Shown in pieces: positions 8,775-19,400 of a stretch of 64,000 bases of DNA. Source of the stretch: Candidatus Scalindua japonica (lineage in GTDB: Bacteria > Planctomycetota > Brocadiia > Brocadiales > Scalinduaceae); contig NZ_BAOS01000031.1 of the NCBI RefSeq assembly GCF_002443295.1, forward strand, positions 23,608-87,607, read 5' to 3'. The notes beneath the pieces were generated by a model, which did not search any database, was not told where the DNA came from, and saw only the letters and a list, made by a program, of their open reading frames with translations. Each line of letters opens with the position of its first letter. The stretch's first letter is position 1. The translations under genes and the position numbers were made by a program.

Positions 8775-9569
8775 TCACCCAGTCCGAAAAGCTAGTATTT
8801 TCTGTTTATCGATTATATCAGAATATCTGCAGAAAGACTGAGCTTGCTGGTCTATACCAAAAACAGACATACGATCTGCCAACTCATTACCTTCGATCCC
8901 AATATGAGCTTGAACATGTAAAACAAGAACATTGTTTCTTATCCTGTTATATAATTCATGAGCCTGCTGAATAATTTCAAGATTTTTTATGTCTCCATCC
9001 TTCTTTCTCTTCCACCCCTTTTTCTTCCAGCTAAATGCCCAATTAGTTATACAATCAATCGCGTATCGTGAATCACATAATATTTGAACATCTTTGCCAT
9101 TTTCTATTTCTCCTTTTGCAATGGTTAATGCTTGATGTAAAGCGTTAAGTTCTGCTGAGTTGTTTGTCCCCTGTGAATTATATAGACCATACCATAGTTC
9201 TGACAGCTTTCCATCACGATAAACGGACAAACCCGATCCTGCTTCTCCCGGGTTTGGATCACAGGCGCCATCACAGTAAATATTAACACTAAAGCTTTTC
9301 GATGATGCAATAGGCATATCTGGCGGTTTTGCAGCTGCACTCTTCACGGCCGTTTGCGTCTTTATCGTGGACGCTTTTGCCTCCCCTTTCACCATGTTTT
9401 TGCCATAAGTATAGCGTCCTGTGGTATAAGCAGTGTCTGCCTCATCACGCGTTTTGAACGATTTGTACTTTGCTTGTGGAAACTTATCAATCAGCTTTCT
9501 GGTATAAGCCCAACTGGTGAACACACCGGTTTCACGACCGACCCATACGACATAATATTTTTTCGGCAT
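8775..9569 (-). CDS. rnhA: Ribonuclease HI with N-terminal viroplasmin (RNA/DNA hybrid-binding) domain
   Basis: Cleaves the RNA strand of RNA-DNA hybrids. Residues 1-50 (YYVVWVGRETGVFTSW ... YKSFKTRDEADTAY) form the caulimovirus-viroplasmin/HBD domain seen in eukaryotic RNase H1 and some bacterial enzymes. A linker rich in Lys/Ala/Thr follows (about 55-92). The catalytic domain spans about 95-250, with the four acidic residues in YCDGACDPNPG, NSAELNALHQAL, LCDSRYAID and GNELADRMS. The ATG at 9569 is preceded by an AGGAAA-type ribosome binding site. The arrangement resembles the eukaryotic type 1 enzyme more than E. coli RnhA. Confidence 0.85.
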   Translation of the reverse strand: MPKKYYVVWVGRETGVFTSWAYTRKLIDKFPQAKYKSFKTRDEADTAYTTGRYTYGKNMVKGEAKASTIKTQTAVKSAAAKPPDMPIASSKSFSVNIYCDGACDPNPGEAGSGLSVYRDGKLSELWYGLYNSQGTNNSAELNALHQALTIAKGEIENGKDVQILCDSRYAIDCITNWAFSWKKKGWKRKKDGDIKNLEIIQQAHELYNRIRNNVLVLHVQAHIGIEGNELADRMSVFGIDQQAQSFCRYSDIIDKQKILAFRTG

Positions 9570-9799
9570 GCTTTTTTCCTATAGTTCAGAAAGAACAATA
9601 TTCAGTTCTTTTCTCCCTGGCAGGATTCAAAGTTTCAAGTTCTTACTTCCTTAAATAAATTGTGTTGCCAATTGTACGACAGCAAATCTGGTTGTCAAGA
9701 GCTTTAAGGTGAAACGTCTGAGAAAGGTTTAATGTCTAATCATGAAATATTATGCAGCAAACCTGCAGTTTATTACTATATAGCAGAGAAGAAAGGCCC

Positions 9800-11584
9800 C
9801 TATAAGGATTTATATTCTTCTAATAATTTCCTGAATTTATTTATCGTCACTTCATACACCTTTTTTCCCGTCAAGTCGACTCCGGCATCTTTCAGTATTT
9901 CAAGTGGTTCTTTGTGTGAACCTGCTCCCAGAAATTTCAGATAATCTTCCACCGCACCTTCCTCAAATGAGCTTACACGTTCAGCCAGGGCTATTGCGGC
10001 GGACAAACTGGTAGCGTATTTGTAGACATAAAAAGCATTGTAGAAATGGGGTATCCGTGCCCACTCGCAATGCAACTGTTCATCGATAACCATTCCTTCT
10101 CCAAGATAAGCTTCAAGATTCTTGCGGTAGATATCAGTGATACTCTTCGCGATTAATACCTGGCCTGATTCAGCCATCACATGAATCTCTTTCTCAAAAC
10201 TTGCGAACATGGTCTGTCTGAAGAAAGTGGCTTCAATCCTTTTCATGTTGTGATAGAGAAAGAACTTTTTCTCCTCTAGTGAATCAGCAATCTTTGACAT
10301 ATGATCAAATAATAGAGCCTCGTTAAATGTTGAGGCTATCTCTGCCAGAAAGATCGGGTTCTGGTAATAGATAAATGGTTGATTTTGAATAGAGTAATCC
10401 CGATGCAGGCAATGACCAAACTCATGCGCAAATGTTGAAACATCAGAAAACTTTCCCGTGTGATTCAGAAAAACCAGCCCTCGACTCGCGTAACTCCCCC
10501 ATGAAAACGCCCCCGATCTTTTACCCACCGATTCAAAAACATCAATTACCCGTGCGTTAACTGTAGCATCGTACTTCTCTATATATTCTGAGCCAAGGGG
10601 TTGTAGTGCCGTACGGACCAGATCAATTGTCTCTTCATAGGAATACTCCTTATCAACATCAGGAACCAGGGGAATATAATTATCATAGAAGTGCAGTTCC
10701 TTAACTCCAAGCGCTTCCCGTTTCAGAGAATTGAAATCACTGATCACATCGATATTCTCTTTCGCAACCTCAACCAGATTTGTGAAGACCGTGGTTGGAA
10801 GATAATCGGGAAAGAGAGCACTTTCCAGCATCGACTTGTAGTGACGGATCTTAGTCAGTTTGATATTTGTGAGTACTGTTGTGGCATAGGTATTTGCCAG
10901 CACATCTATATTCTGCAGGAAAGGCTTGTAATAGTATTCGAATGCCTTTTGACGAAGTTCCCGATCAGGTGATTCTAATATCTGGGCATACTTAGCGTGA
11001 GAAAGGTGGACCTCTTTTCCATTATGTTCAAATAGCTCGAATGAAATATTGTTATCATTAAAGGCCGAGAAAATATCATCAGGTTTTCCCAGAGCAATCC
11101 CCAGTTCTGCCAAAACCTTTTCTGACTCTTCAGAAAGGATATGGGGTCGGTACCTGGCATAGCCATCCAGAAAAAATCGATACCCTGACAATTGAGAGTT
11201 TTCATTAATTATTTTCTCGATATCTTCTTCTGATAGAGAGGATAGCTCTTTTTTTATAAAAACAGTTTCTGATGAAATCTTTGAAACCAGCAGTTCAATT
11301 CTACCCTTCATCTCTTCATATGTTGTATTACCGGTATCTTCAAAAAAACGTACGTTCGCGTATACATATAAATTTTCTTTAACGATAGAAAAGTCAATAT
11401 ATGTCCGCATGAACTGATCGAGTTTACGGGATTCAGACAGAAAACCTTTGAACTCCAGAAGTTGGGAAAGCTGAGTTTCCAACTTTTTGTAATCACCTTC
11501 CCAACATTCGTCTGATTCGTACAAAACAGACAGGTCCCATTTGTATTTATCTTCTATCTCATCTCTGGTTTTATTTTTACTCAT
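9800..11584 (-). CDS. pepF: Oligoendopeptidase F-type M3 metallopeptidase
   Basis: A cytoplasmic zinc peptidase that cleaves short oligopeptides. The 594 residues match the family length of about 600. The zinc-binding HEFGH sits near residue 390 (TFAHEFGHCLHRDYS), and the third ligand Glu lies downstream in AEIASTFNEALLFDHM. The N-terminal half is the helical PepF_N lid. There is no signal peptide. It is a single gene, and a terminator-like palindrome about 110 bp upstream separates it from the next gene. No strong ribosome binding site is visible before the ATG. Confidence 0.85.
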   Translation of the reverse strand: MSKNKTRDEIEDKYKWDLSVLYESDECWEGDYKKLETQLSQLLEFKGFLSESRKLDQFMRTYIDFSIVKENLYVYANVRFFEDTGNTTYEEMKGRIELLVSKISSETVFIKKELSSLSEEDIEKIINENSQLSGYRFFLDGYARYRPHILSEESEKVLAELGIALGKPDDIFSAFNDNNISFELFEHNGKEVHLSHAKYAQILESPDRELRQKAFEYYYKPFLQNIDVLANTYATTVLTNIKLTKIRHYKSMLESALFPDYLPTTVFTNLVEVAKENIDVISDFNSLKREALGVKELHFYDNYIPLVPDVDKEYSYEETIDLVRTALQPLGSEYIEKYDATVNARVIDVFESVGKRSGAFSWGSYASRGLVFLNHTGKFSDVSTFAHEFGHCLHRDYSIQNQPFIYYQNPIFLAEIASTFNEALLFDHMSKIADSLEEKKFFLYHNMKRIEATFFRQTMFASFEKEIHVMAESGQVLIAKSITDIYRKNLEAYLGEGMVIDEQLHCEWARIPHFYNAFYVYKYATSLSAAIALAERVSSFEEGAVEDYLKFLGAGSHKEPLEILKDAGVDLTGKKVYEVTINKFRKLLEEYKSL

Positions 11585-11691
11585 ATTATTAAATTATTTA
11601 TCCTCACACAAAGACATGAAGAGCACAACAAGTGTGTCTTTATTTCGGTTAAAAGGTTTAAAATAAAAACCCTATCTAATTGAAAAATAAT

Positions 11692-11711
11692 GGTACGATG
11701 TACATCGTGCC
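11692..11711 (-). terminator. Terminator hairpin after the 168-residue gene
   Basis: On the minus strand, ggcacgatg and catcgtacc pair over 9 bp with one wobble around a 2-base centre. It starts 22 bases after the stop at 11733 and is followed within a few bases by attatttttc, so it fits an intrinsic terminator. Confidence 0.55.
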
Positions 11712-11732
11712 CCTAAAAATTATTAATGCCAG

Positions 11733-12239
11733 TTAAAATCCTGGCAGTGTTCCCAGATATTCCCAACCTGTACATTTCCAATTTTTTGCTTCAAACGTAT
11801 TTGTAGCACATTGCTGGTAGATAACTTGTCCGGCTTCTTTGAAAAAACCTTTTCCATCATCACGAGGGTTGAAGAGAATTCTAACTGTTGCTTTACGAAA
11901 AGTATTACCGATAATACTGAATGTATACTGGGGATATACTATAGATGCCTGTGCATTATCAAGTTCTACATAGCCGTCCTCGTTCACGAAAGCACTGGCG
12001 TTCTCATAATAGTAAACCCAGTTGCTATCCTTACCTATATGACGAAGATGTAGGCGGAATGTCTTTTTTTTTCTGTCAATATCTCCAACATAAAGCTGCC
12101 CACCATCAATAGGAGAAAGAGTGGCGGCCAGTTTGAACGAAGGGTCAGGTTCTTTCAATTCACTCGCAAATGCTTTTAATGTTATAAACAGTCCGACAAG
12201 AAGCACAGCACTTATTATTGATACCATTTTAATAATCAT
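11733..12239 (-). CDS. Exported hypothetical protein (168 aa)
   Basis: The N-terminus has a signal peptide (MIIKMVSIISAVLLVGLFIT, then LKAFASELKEP; cleavage after about residue 26). The mature part looks like a beta-rich domain (LYVGDIDRKKKTFRLHLRHI, ASIVYPQYTFSIIGNTF) with two cysteines near the end (QQCATNTFEAKNWKCTGW). The family is not recognised. Position and length suggest a periplasmic or paryphoplasmic protein. It has its own terminator and no obvious operon partner. Confidence 0.6.
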   Translation of the reverse strand: MIIKMVSIISAVLLVGLFITLKAFASELKEPDPSFKLAATLSPIDGGQLYVGDIDRKKKTFRLHLRHIGKDSNWVYYYENASAFVNEDGYVELDNAQASIVYPQYTFSIIGNTFRKATVRILFNPRDDGKGFFKEAGQVIYQQCATNTFEAKNWKCTGWEYLGTLPGF

Positions 12240-12561
12240 AAATGTTCCTTTATTTTAATAGAGAAGCGACCTGAAACCAGTAACATCTTCATACAGACAG
12301 CAATTTGTATCTGTTAAAGGAAATCCAAGGTCCAAAAATCTCAATCTGAATCTATTTCAAAATCTATATGTAGTTAATATGTTAAGAGATCCTGAAACGC
12401 GTTGAGGATGACAAAAACGTATTTCTACAACAAAGTCTAATTATATTAGCATGGGTGTGTTTTGCAATATAAAACATTCTTCTCCGTGATGTACAAAGGA
12501 GAAACATTGTAATGAGATACTCAATTGAGTTCTACTGCCCTCAACATAGTAGTAACAGGTG
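12240..12561. other. Intergenic region with palindromic repeat copy 2
   Basis: No gene is seen. It contains the second copy of the palindromic repeat (12385-12413) and AT-rich flanks. The promoter of the 11733-12239 gene is presumably here, but none stands out. Confidence 0.5.
12385..12413. repeat. Short palindromic repeat, copy 2
   Basis: Matches 218-246 in layout and most bases (agagatcctgaaacgcgttg then aggatgaca). It can fold through atcctgaa and the opposing tgaggat. Confidence 0.5.
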
Positions 12562-15500
12562 CTATTTCTGACTTGTTACATTATCCCTCTTCGCCAACTC
12601 AAAAGGTCTGATTTTGAGTTCGATATCTGCTTCGTGAAGATGCTTCCAGATGCGGTTCCATACTTCATCACGTATCATATATCGTTTGTGATAATCATCC
12701 GCATACCACCAGGGCCAATATTGCATCATACTTGCATTCTCAAAAACCTGCATACCTGCCAGCATGGTACCTTTTGCCATATCCTGCTTAATTAATGTAC
12801 ATTCTGATAAAGCCTGGTTTATCAACTGAATTACTTTCTGTGGATCATTGTCAGGTGCTACATAAACGCTAATGTAATCACCACCCGGAAGTGCTTTTGT
12901 ATAATTCAGTATAGTTGACTCTGCTACCTGGCTGTTTGGTACGCTAAAATGATAATCGAATGGATTAATCAGTCTTGTTGTACGCCATGTCATATCTACT
13001 ACCTTACCCGCCTGCATAGATCCAATTTGTATTGTATCACCAATAGTAAAAGGACGCTCAATGAAAATCATAATCCCACCCAATATATTGGCAAGAGTCT
13101 CTTTTGCCGCCAGGGCAATTGCTAAACCGCCTATTCCCAGACCCGCAAGAAAAGCGCCTACTTTAAAGCCGAGATTGCTCATTAACATAACAATAGCAAT
13201 AATCCAGATACTGATCTTTAAAAAGGTCTTTAAGAAGGAAAGTACAAATTTAGTTTGTGGTTTTTTTTCAATATCTGATGTCATGAACCGGGTGATCACG
13301 CGTTTGACTAACCATACCAGAAATATGGCAATCAGAACAATGCTTACCAGCTTTATTAAAATAAGGATTATCTCCTGTCTTCGTATTTTGTAACGTTCCG
13401 GCCGTAATACGCCAATCTCACCTTGCAGAAATTGAAGCATGTCAATTGCAGTTTCGGGTTTTTCATCAGGTTCCAGTTTTGTCAACTCATCCGGAGAATG
13501 ACCTGCAATATATTGAATTCGGCGTTGAATGCTGGAGGCTTTAGCATTCAACGCTCCCAGTCCTTCATGATATGTATCGATTTCTACCTCAATGCCTGAA
13601 GGAGAAAGCTTCTGTTCGAAGAAACGGGTCCACTTATTTACTGCCATGATTTTCATGTGACGAAAGAAAAGAAGCGGAGCCAGCTCTTTAATCAGAGCGG
13701 CCTTATTCTTTTCCAAAACCGGCACCTGTGAATGTGCATGGTGCCCTGTTTTTGCTCTAGATGAATGGTGACCTGGCTCTGCTTTATGGGGCCCAAATTG
13801 TTCTCTGATCTTTATCCATTCCTCTTCTTCTTCATGTATTAATTGCACTGCCTGCTTATTAAGAATCAGTAACAGTTTTTGACTAATTGATTCTTCCTCT
13901 TCTGCGAGCTGTATCAAGTGTTCGGTATTTCCTTTCTGCTCCTTCAGATTCTCCCGTTTCATGCCCAGTTCCGCCAGTTCCACATAATAGGCACGCAAAA
14001 GATCACTCAGTTCTTTCGTCTGCTCTGACGGCACAAAACTGAGAAAATATTCTATGATTTTATCTTCAGACTCCATATGGCGAAGAGCTGTTTGTTCGAG
14101 ACTTTTCAATGCTGTCTCAGGAAGATCCTCCCTTTTTTGTTGAAAGTCCTGGTCCTGTTTCTGTAATTCCCGGAGTATATCAAGTCGTTTGCTGACCAGA
14201 CTCCGCATTTCCTTTAACAAGGGCAGGGTTTCTCTGAGTGCTACATCCGGCTGGTGAAGTTCTTCTATCTGTCGCTTGACGTTCGTCTGATAGTTCAGCA
14301 ATTCTGTTATCTCTGTTTCAGGTTGAATTATCAGATCGTGTGATAAAGCCTCAGTAATACCATCCGGAATTTCATTACTACTCAGTTGACCACGACCCAT
14401 ACGCTTCTTTATTTCCTTGGCATTTGCATGATGCTTCATTGCCAGTTCCAGGGTTTCAGACAGCATGACTACATATTGTTCAACATGTTGATTCAGAGAT
14501 TTAATAACATTCAGGAGTTTTGTGCGTTGTTTCTGCTGTTCTTCAATAATTCTGATTCTGGTTGATAGCAGGTTCTGGTATTGCACTGTCTGAGAAGTAA
14601 GGGTGTTATTATTCGAATATTTGATTAAGGGGTTTTTATTTACTTTATCAGCAGCAGTGGATGATTCTGATCTAAACGAAGCTCGTGTTAATTCCTCCGG
14701 TAAATTTAATCCGGCAAGTTTAAAGAGTTTTTTTAAAATATTTTGCTTTTCCTCCAGGAATTCATGTTGTATTAAACGCAATAATGGGTCTTTTAAATAT
14801 CCAAGTTTTTGCTTTGCCTCTTCAACTCCCATTTGAGTTTTTTTAAATTTATCACGAAACTTTTGCAAAGTAATGCTATTTTCCCTAAGTTTTTCTGAAC
14901 TCTTCTTAAAACTTTGAACAAGCTGTTGAATTGACATTTCTTTAAGCGTTGACTCCCATTGCTTGGCATGTAAAGCTGACTCCTGAATTTCTTTCAGACT
15001 TGCCAGGCTATCTGCCTCTTCTTTCCGGGCTGCCTCGTATTCTGCTATCTGTTCGTCAACCAGAACAAGCTGATCCCTGGCCTTCTGAACTGCAAGCAAA
15101 GCTTCTGATATATACTCTGAAACACTATTTCCTGCAGCTATGATAGTATCGGATTGGTTGCCTTCCGAAATTAAATCTGGTACACTTTCCCCCTCAACAA
15201 CAGAATTTTCATGAATTTCAACAATAACCTGCATTTTGAAAAGATGTTCACTGAGAATTACAGCATCTCCTTTAAGAGATTCTCCATTCTCTATCAAAGA
15301 CTGCAGCTCCAACCGGAGTCTTCTCAGTTTTTTTGTTCTTGTGCCATGTTGTTGAGAGATTTTTTCTTTAGTAACAATGGTTTTATGATGATCTTTTTCT
15401 GCTGTTGTATGGTGATCTTTCTCACTTGCGTGATGATTTTTTTTAATAGAGTGGTGGTCTTTTTCAACATGCTTTTCATGATACCTTGTTTTTTTCGGCT

Positions 15501-16482
15501 TTGAAAGTTCTTCAAGTTCCTTCTGTACCCGGACTACATTCTCTTGACTGCTTCTGAATTTATTGAGCGAGAGATTAAAATTTTCAGTTAGCCATACCCG
15601 TTCTTTCTGTAACTCTAAAATTTTTTCCTGTAGTCTCTCAAGTGTCTGTCTCAGATATTCCTGTTCCAGGTCCTGCCGGTGAAGTTCCTGGAAATATATT
15701 TCCCTAGCAGAAGAGTGTTGGGCTTCTGCCTTGAAAATTTCTTTTCTGGTTTCTTCGATACGTGGAGCAATTTTACCAAGTCTCTGTTGAGTAGTCGCTG
15801 CCTCCTTCTTCAACTTGTTTTGTTGACTCTTAAATTTCTGCTTTTGTATCTCCATCCTTTGTGGGTTAAACAAGTCGGGGATCTCTTCAGATGCCAGCGT
15901 TCCATCATTGACTCGTAAATTGATTTCAAACAGAAATGGCATCATGCTTTCAAGTGATTCAACAAAAGCATTGGCGGCTGACTGAGCTGATTCTATATGA
16001 GTAATCTGCTGATTTAAAAGCATCTTTTCTGCGTGAATCAACTCAAGTCGGTTTTTATAAGCATCAAGCCTTTTCTTTGTATGACCCAGAGTAATTCTGG
16101 CAACTTCTACAGGGAGGATGCCGTCTGATGGAATCTTAGGTTTTTCTTCAGGTATCTTTAAAGATCCGGTTTCCTCCATTCCATGATCAAGCAATATTCC
16201 GCCTTTGTTTACCCTGCGTAACTGTGCCAGAAACCTGCCGGATGCTTCATTAATTATGGTCTGAGCCTGTTTAAGTAATTCACTATTACTTAGATTATGG
16301 AGGGTCGGTGTTTGTAATTTTTTCTCTTTTTTATGTGCAACATCTGAAAACGCAGACAGAGAAGAAAAAGAGATGATGATTGTAATCGATAGAGCTACTA
16401 GACATCCTTTGAATATCGGTAGTTTTACCCCATAGAAATGTCTATGAAGGCAGGCATGTCGAGGAATAAATGAGTTGTTCAT
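12562..16482 (-). CDS. Giant coiled-coil MscS-family mechanosensitive channel with His-rich segment
   Basis: A 1306-residue membrane protein. It has an N-terminal basic leader and hydrophobic segment (about 25-45, GCLVALSITIIISFSSLSAF), then about 1000 residues that are almost all helix and coiled coil. At least two membrane spans follow (VSIVLIAIFLVWLV, ISIWIIAIVMLMSN), then the pore-lining MscS helix with GLGIGGLAIALAAKETLANI (about 1130-1150). The beta domain (RPFTIGDTIQIG) and C-terminal MscS cage follow. The layout resembles MscK/YbiO-type channels with a large extracytoplasmic part. Near residues 335-370 are repeated EKDHH units; a second HH cluster lies near 915-925. It likely gates on membrane tension. 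The role of the histidines is unknown. Confidence 0.8.
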   Translation of the reverse strand: MNNSFIPRHACLHRHFYGVKLPIFKGCLVALSITIIISFSSLSAFSDVAHKKEKKLQTPTLHNLSNSELLKQAQTIINEASGRFLAQLRRVNKGGILLDHGMEETGSLKIPEEKPKIPSDGILPVEVARITLGHTKKRLDAYKNRLELIHAEKMLLNQQITHIESAQSAANAFVESLESMMPFLFEINLRVNDGTLASEEIPDLFNPQRMEIQKQKFKSQQNKLKKEAATTQQRLGKIAPRIEETRKEIFKAEAQHSSAREIYFQELHRQDLEQEYLRQTLERLQEKILELQKERVWLTENFNLSLNKFRSSQENVVRVQKELEELSKPKKTRYHEKHVEKDHHSIKKNHHASEKDHHTTAEKDHHKTIVTKEKISQQHGTRTKKLRRLRLELQSLIENGESLKGDAVILSEHLFKMQVIVEIHENSVVEGESVPDLISEGNQSDTIIAAGNSVSEYISEALLAVQKARDQLVLVDEQIAEYEAARKEEADSLASLKEIQESALHAKQWESTLKEMSIQQLVQSFKKSSEKLRENSITLQKFRDKFKKTQMGVEEAKQKLGYLKDPLLRLIQHEFLEEKQNILKKLFKLAGLNLPEELTRASFRSESSTAADKVNKNPLIKYSNNNTLTSQTVQYQNLLSTRIRIIEEQQKQRTKLLNVIKSLNQHVEQYVVMLSETLELAMKHHANAKEIKKRMGRGQLSSNEIPDGITEALSHDLIIQPETEITELLNYQTNVKRQIEELHQPDVALRETLPLLKEMRSLVSKRLDILRELQKQDQDFQQKREDLPETALKSLEQTALRHMESEDKIIEYFLSFVPSEQTKELSDLLRAYYVELAELGMKRENLKEQKGNTEHLIQLAEEEESISQKLLLILNKQAVQLIHEEEEEWIKIREQFGPHKAEPGHHSSRAKTGHHAHSQVPVLEKNKAALIKELAPLLFFRHMKIMAVNKWTRFFEQKLSPSGIEVEIDTYHEGLGALNAKASSIQRRIQYIAGHSPDELTKLEPDEKPETAIDMLQFLQGEIGVLRPERYKIRRQEIILILIKLVSIVLIAIFLVWLVKRVITRFMTSDIEKKPQTKFVLSFLKTFLKISIWIIAIVMLMSNLGFKVGAFLAGLGIGGLAIALAAKETLANILGGIMIFIERPFTIGDTIQIGSMQAGKVVDMTWRTTRLINPFDYHFSVPNSQVAESTILNYTKALPGGDYISVYVAPDNDPQKVIQLINQALSECTLIKQDMAKGTMLAGMQVFENASMMQYWPWWYADDYHKRYMIRDEVWNRIWKHLHEADIELKIRPFELAKRDNVTSQK

Positions 16483-16497
16483 TTAGATTGGTCTCCA

Positions 16498-19400
16498 TTA
16501 TCGGCAGGGTATGAATCGTACCATGGTCTTCTTGTCTCTGATGACTTCTCCAAGAAGATCAATAGTGCGATCGATTTCTTCCATCGTATTACCAAGTCCA
16601 AGCGAAAAACGCAGAGCACAATGCGCCTCTTCTTCGGAAAGTCCCATTGCCAGTAATGCGTGTGAAGGCTTCGGTGAACCGGCCCGGCATGCCGACCCGG
16701 AAGAGAGAGAAACACCTTTCTGGTCCAGGGCGAGAACTACCGACTCTCCACGTATTCCGGGAAAAGTCATATTCAATGTGTTTGGCAACAGTGCCTCCGG
16801 ATTTCCGTTCAACTTCGCATCTTTCATTAATTCGCGTATCCCTTTTTCCAGTTTGTCACGCATCCTTTTGATCCTGACCATTTCATGGATTCGTTGAACC
16901 GCCAGCTCTGCTGCCTTGCCCAGCCCGACAATCCCTAATACATTTTCTGTACCCGCACGCATTCCATTCTCCTGCTTCCCACCACTCACCAGTGGCTCCA
17001 TTACAACATCTTTTCGAATATAAAGAGCCCCAATACCTTTCGGGCCATATATTTTATGCCCAGACATTGTGAGCAAATCCACACCGAGGGCTTCTACATC
17101 TATTGGAATTTTTCCAATCGCCTGTACACAATCAGTATGAAACAGAATGTTCCGTTCTTTCGCTATCGTGACCAGATCTGCTATCGGATTAATTGAACCG
17201 GTCTCGTTGTTTGCCATCATCACACTCACCAGGCATGTTTTATCTGTAATTGCAGATTTCAACTCTTCCTGGTTAATCTTCTTTGTTTTATCAATGTTGA
17301 GGTATGTTACGGTAAACCCGTGCCTTTCAAGCCACTGACATGTATCAATAACAGAAGGATGTTCTATGGAAGTGGTTATAATATGGTTCCTTGTGTTCCA
17401 GTTTGCGAAAGCAACTCCTTTTATAGCGAGATTGTTGGCCTCGGAACCGCTACCGGTAAAGGTTATCCGCCTTGCAGTACAATTGAGTAACTGGGCAACA
17501 CTTCGCCTCGCCGCCTCAACAGCAAACCTCGCTTCCTTTCCTTCGGTATAGATACTGGATGGATTTCCATGACCATTTTCAGCAAACTGGAGCATGATCT
17601 TCCTGACTTCCGGGTCTAAAGGAGTTGTGGCATTGTGATCAAGATAAATACGCTTCTCAATATGCTGAGACTCTGAGTCTGACTCTATCATCCCGGTAGT
17701 ATCATTGTATTCACCTGAATCTACCGCAAGTGCCTTGTCTCTCTCTGTTACTTTAACTACTTCACACAAGAGAGTTTTATATACAGGAAAGCCAGATATT
17801 GGGTCATACCGCTGGAGATCAGTCAAATCATTTACATTGCAATTCTGCCACTTCTCCGGCCCAACGGGTCCGCCGCCACCCATATTGGCATCAATGGCAC
17901 CCTGAACAATATCATCGGTGACCAGTGCACACATGGTAACCTTACCACGCTTAGTCATAATGTCCACAAGGTCTCCGCTTTTGATACTACGAGCTTCCGC
18001 ATCCAGGGTATTGATTGTTACCGTTGGCTCAGGCCTCTCTTTCAGAAGCCCTGAGACGCCATGATGCTGTGAACGGAAATCTGTAGTTACACGTGATCCC
18101 GAATTGAATATCAGGGGAAATTCCTCTGCAAGATCTGGCTGAGAGTGAGGTCCTTCACCAGGTTCTGTATAGACTGGTAGAGGGTCATACCCATGCTCTT
18201 CAAGTATTGTGGAAGCTATTTCAAACTTTCCTGTCGGAGTTTCGAACCCGGGCTTACCATCAGTACGCAGTAATCCCTTCTCCCATTTCTTGTACTGCGT
18301 TAAGACTGATGGCACCTGTACTGTTCCATTTGAACCCCGAACATCTTCAAGGGAAAAACCGGACCCTTTTAGCACGTGTCGAAGGAGTTCTTCCTCATCT
18401 GCCGGATAAAGATGCCCGTAGCCAAGACGTTCAGCAAGTTCTGTCAAAATAAAGAAATCATTCCGCGCCTCACCTACCGGCTCAGCAATTTTCTCTCTGA
18501 TTCGAAAGATCGGTCCATACGTCATATATGATTCAATTTCATACATGGTAGTTGCGGGAAGGACTATATCTGCATACGCTGCATCTGCTGTCAATTGACG
18601 ATCAATACTTACAAGAAAATCAAGATTATTCAATGTCTTGCGCCAGATAGCCGGTTGAGGCCAGGAAGTAATAATTGATCCTCCAAGTATGATAAGAGAA
18701 CGAATAGGATAGGGTTTTCCTTCCAGGACAGACTCCGGTAATGCAATTGCATGGGATTCCCCCCGATATTGACTGTAAACAGGAAAGCGATCTCTGCCCA
18801 GTGCTTTTCGTACATCAGGATTGGGAATATGACCTTCACGGTTTAAAGGAAAATTGTTTTCTTTCATCGTAAAACAACGCCCTCCCGGCACATCAAGCTG
18901 TCCCCCAAGTGCCCAGAGGACCATTGTCGCTCGTATTGCCTGCACACCGCTGTCACTATACTCAAGCCCGCTGTACATAACCGGAGATGCACCATTTACT
19001 TCTGCAATTCTTCTGGCAAGAGACCTGATTGTGTCAGCAGGAACCCCCGTAATGTTTTCAACAGCATCCGGCCTGAAGTGTTGTACATATCTTGCAAGGT
19101 CATCGAACCCAACTGACCAGTTTTTTACAAAGTCCTCGTCATAGAGTTCTTCTTCTATAAGAATATTGCACATACCGAGAGCCAGGGCGCCATCAGTACC
19201 AGGACGTATTGGAATCCACTCTGCATCAGTAAGCTTTGCCGTCATGGTTTTCCGCGGATCTATAACAACAACCTGTGCTCCTTGTTTTTGTGCACTGATA
19301 ATCCTGTTAAGATCCAGCGGTGGACAATCGGTTGCAGGATTTGTCCCCCATACCACTATCATCTGGGCATTCTCGATATCGGAAAACATATTAATCAACA

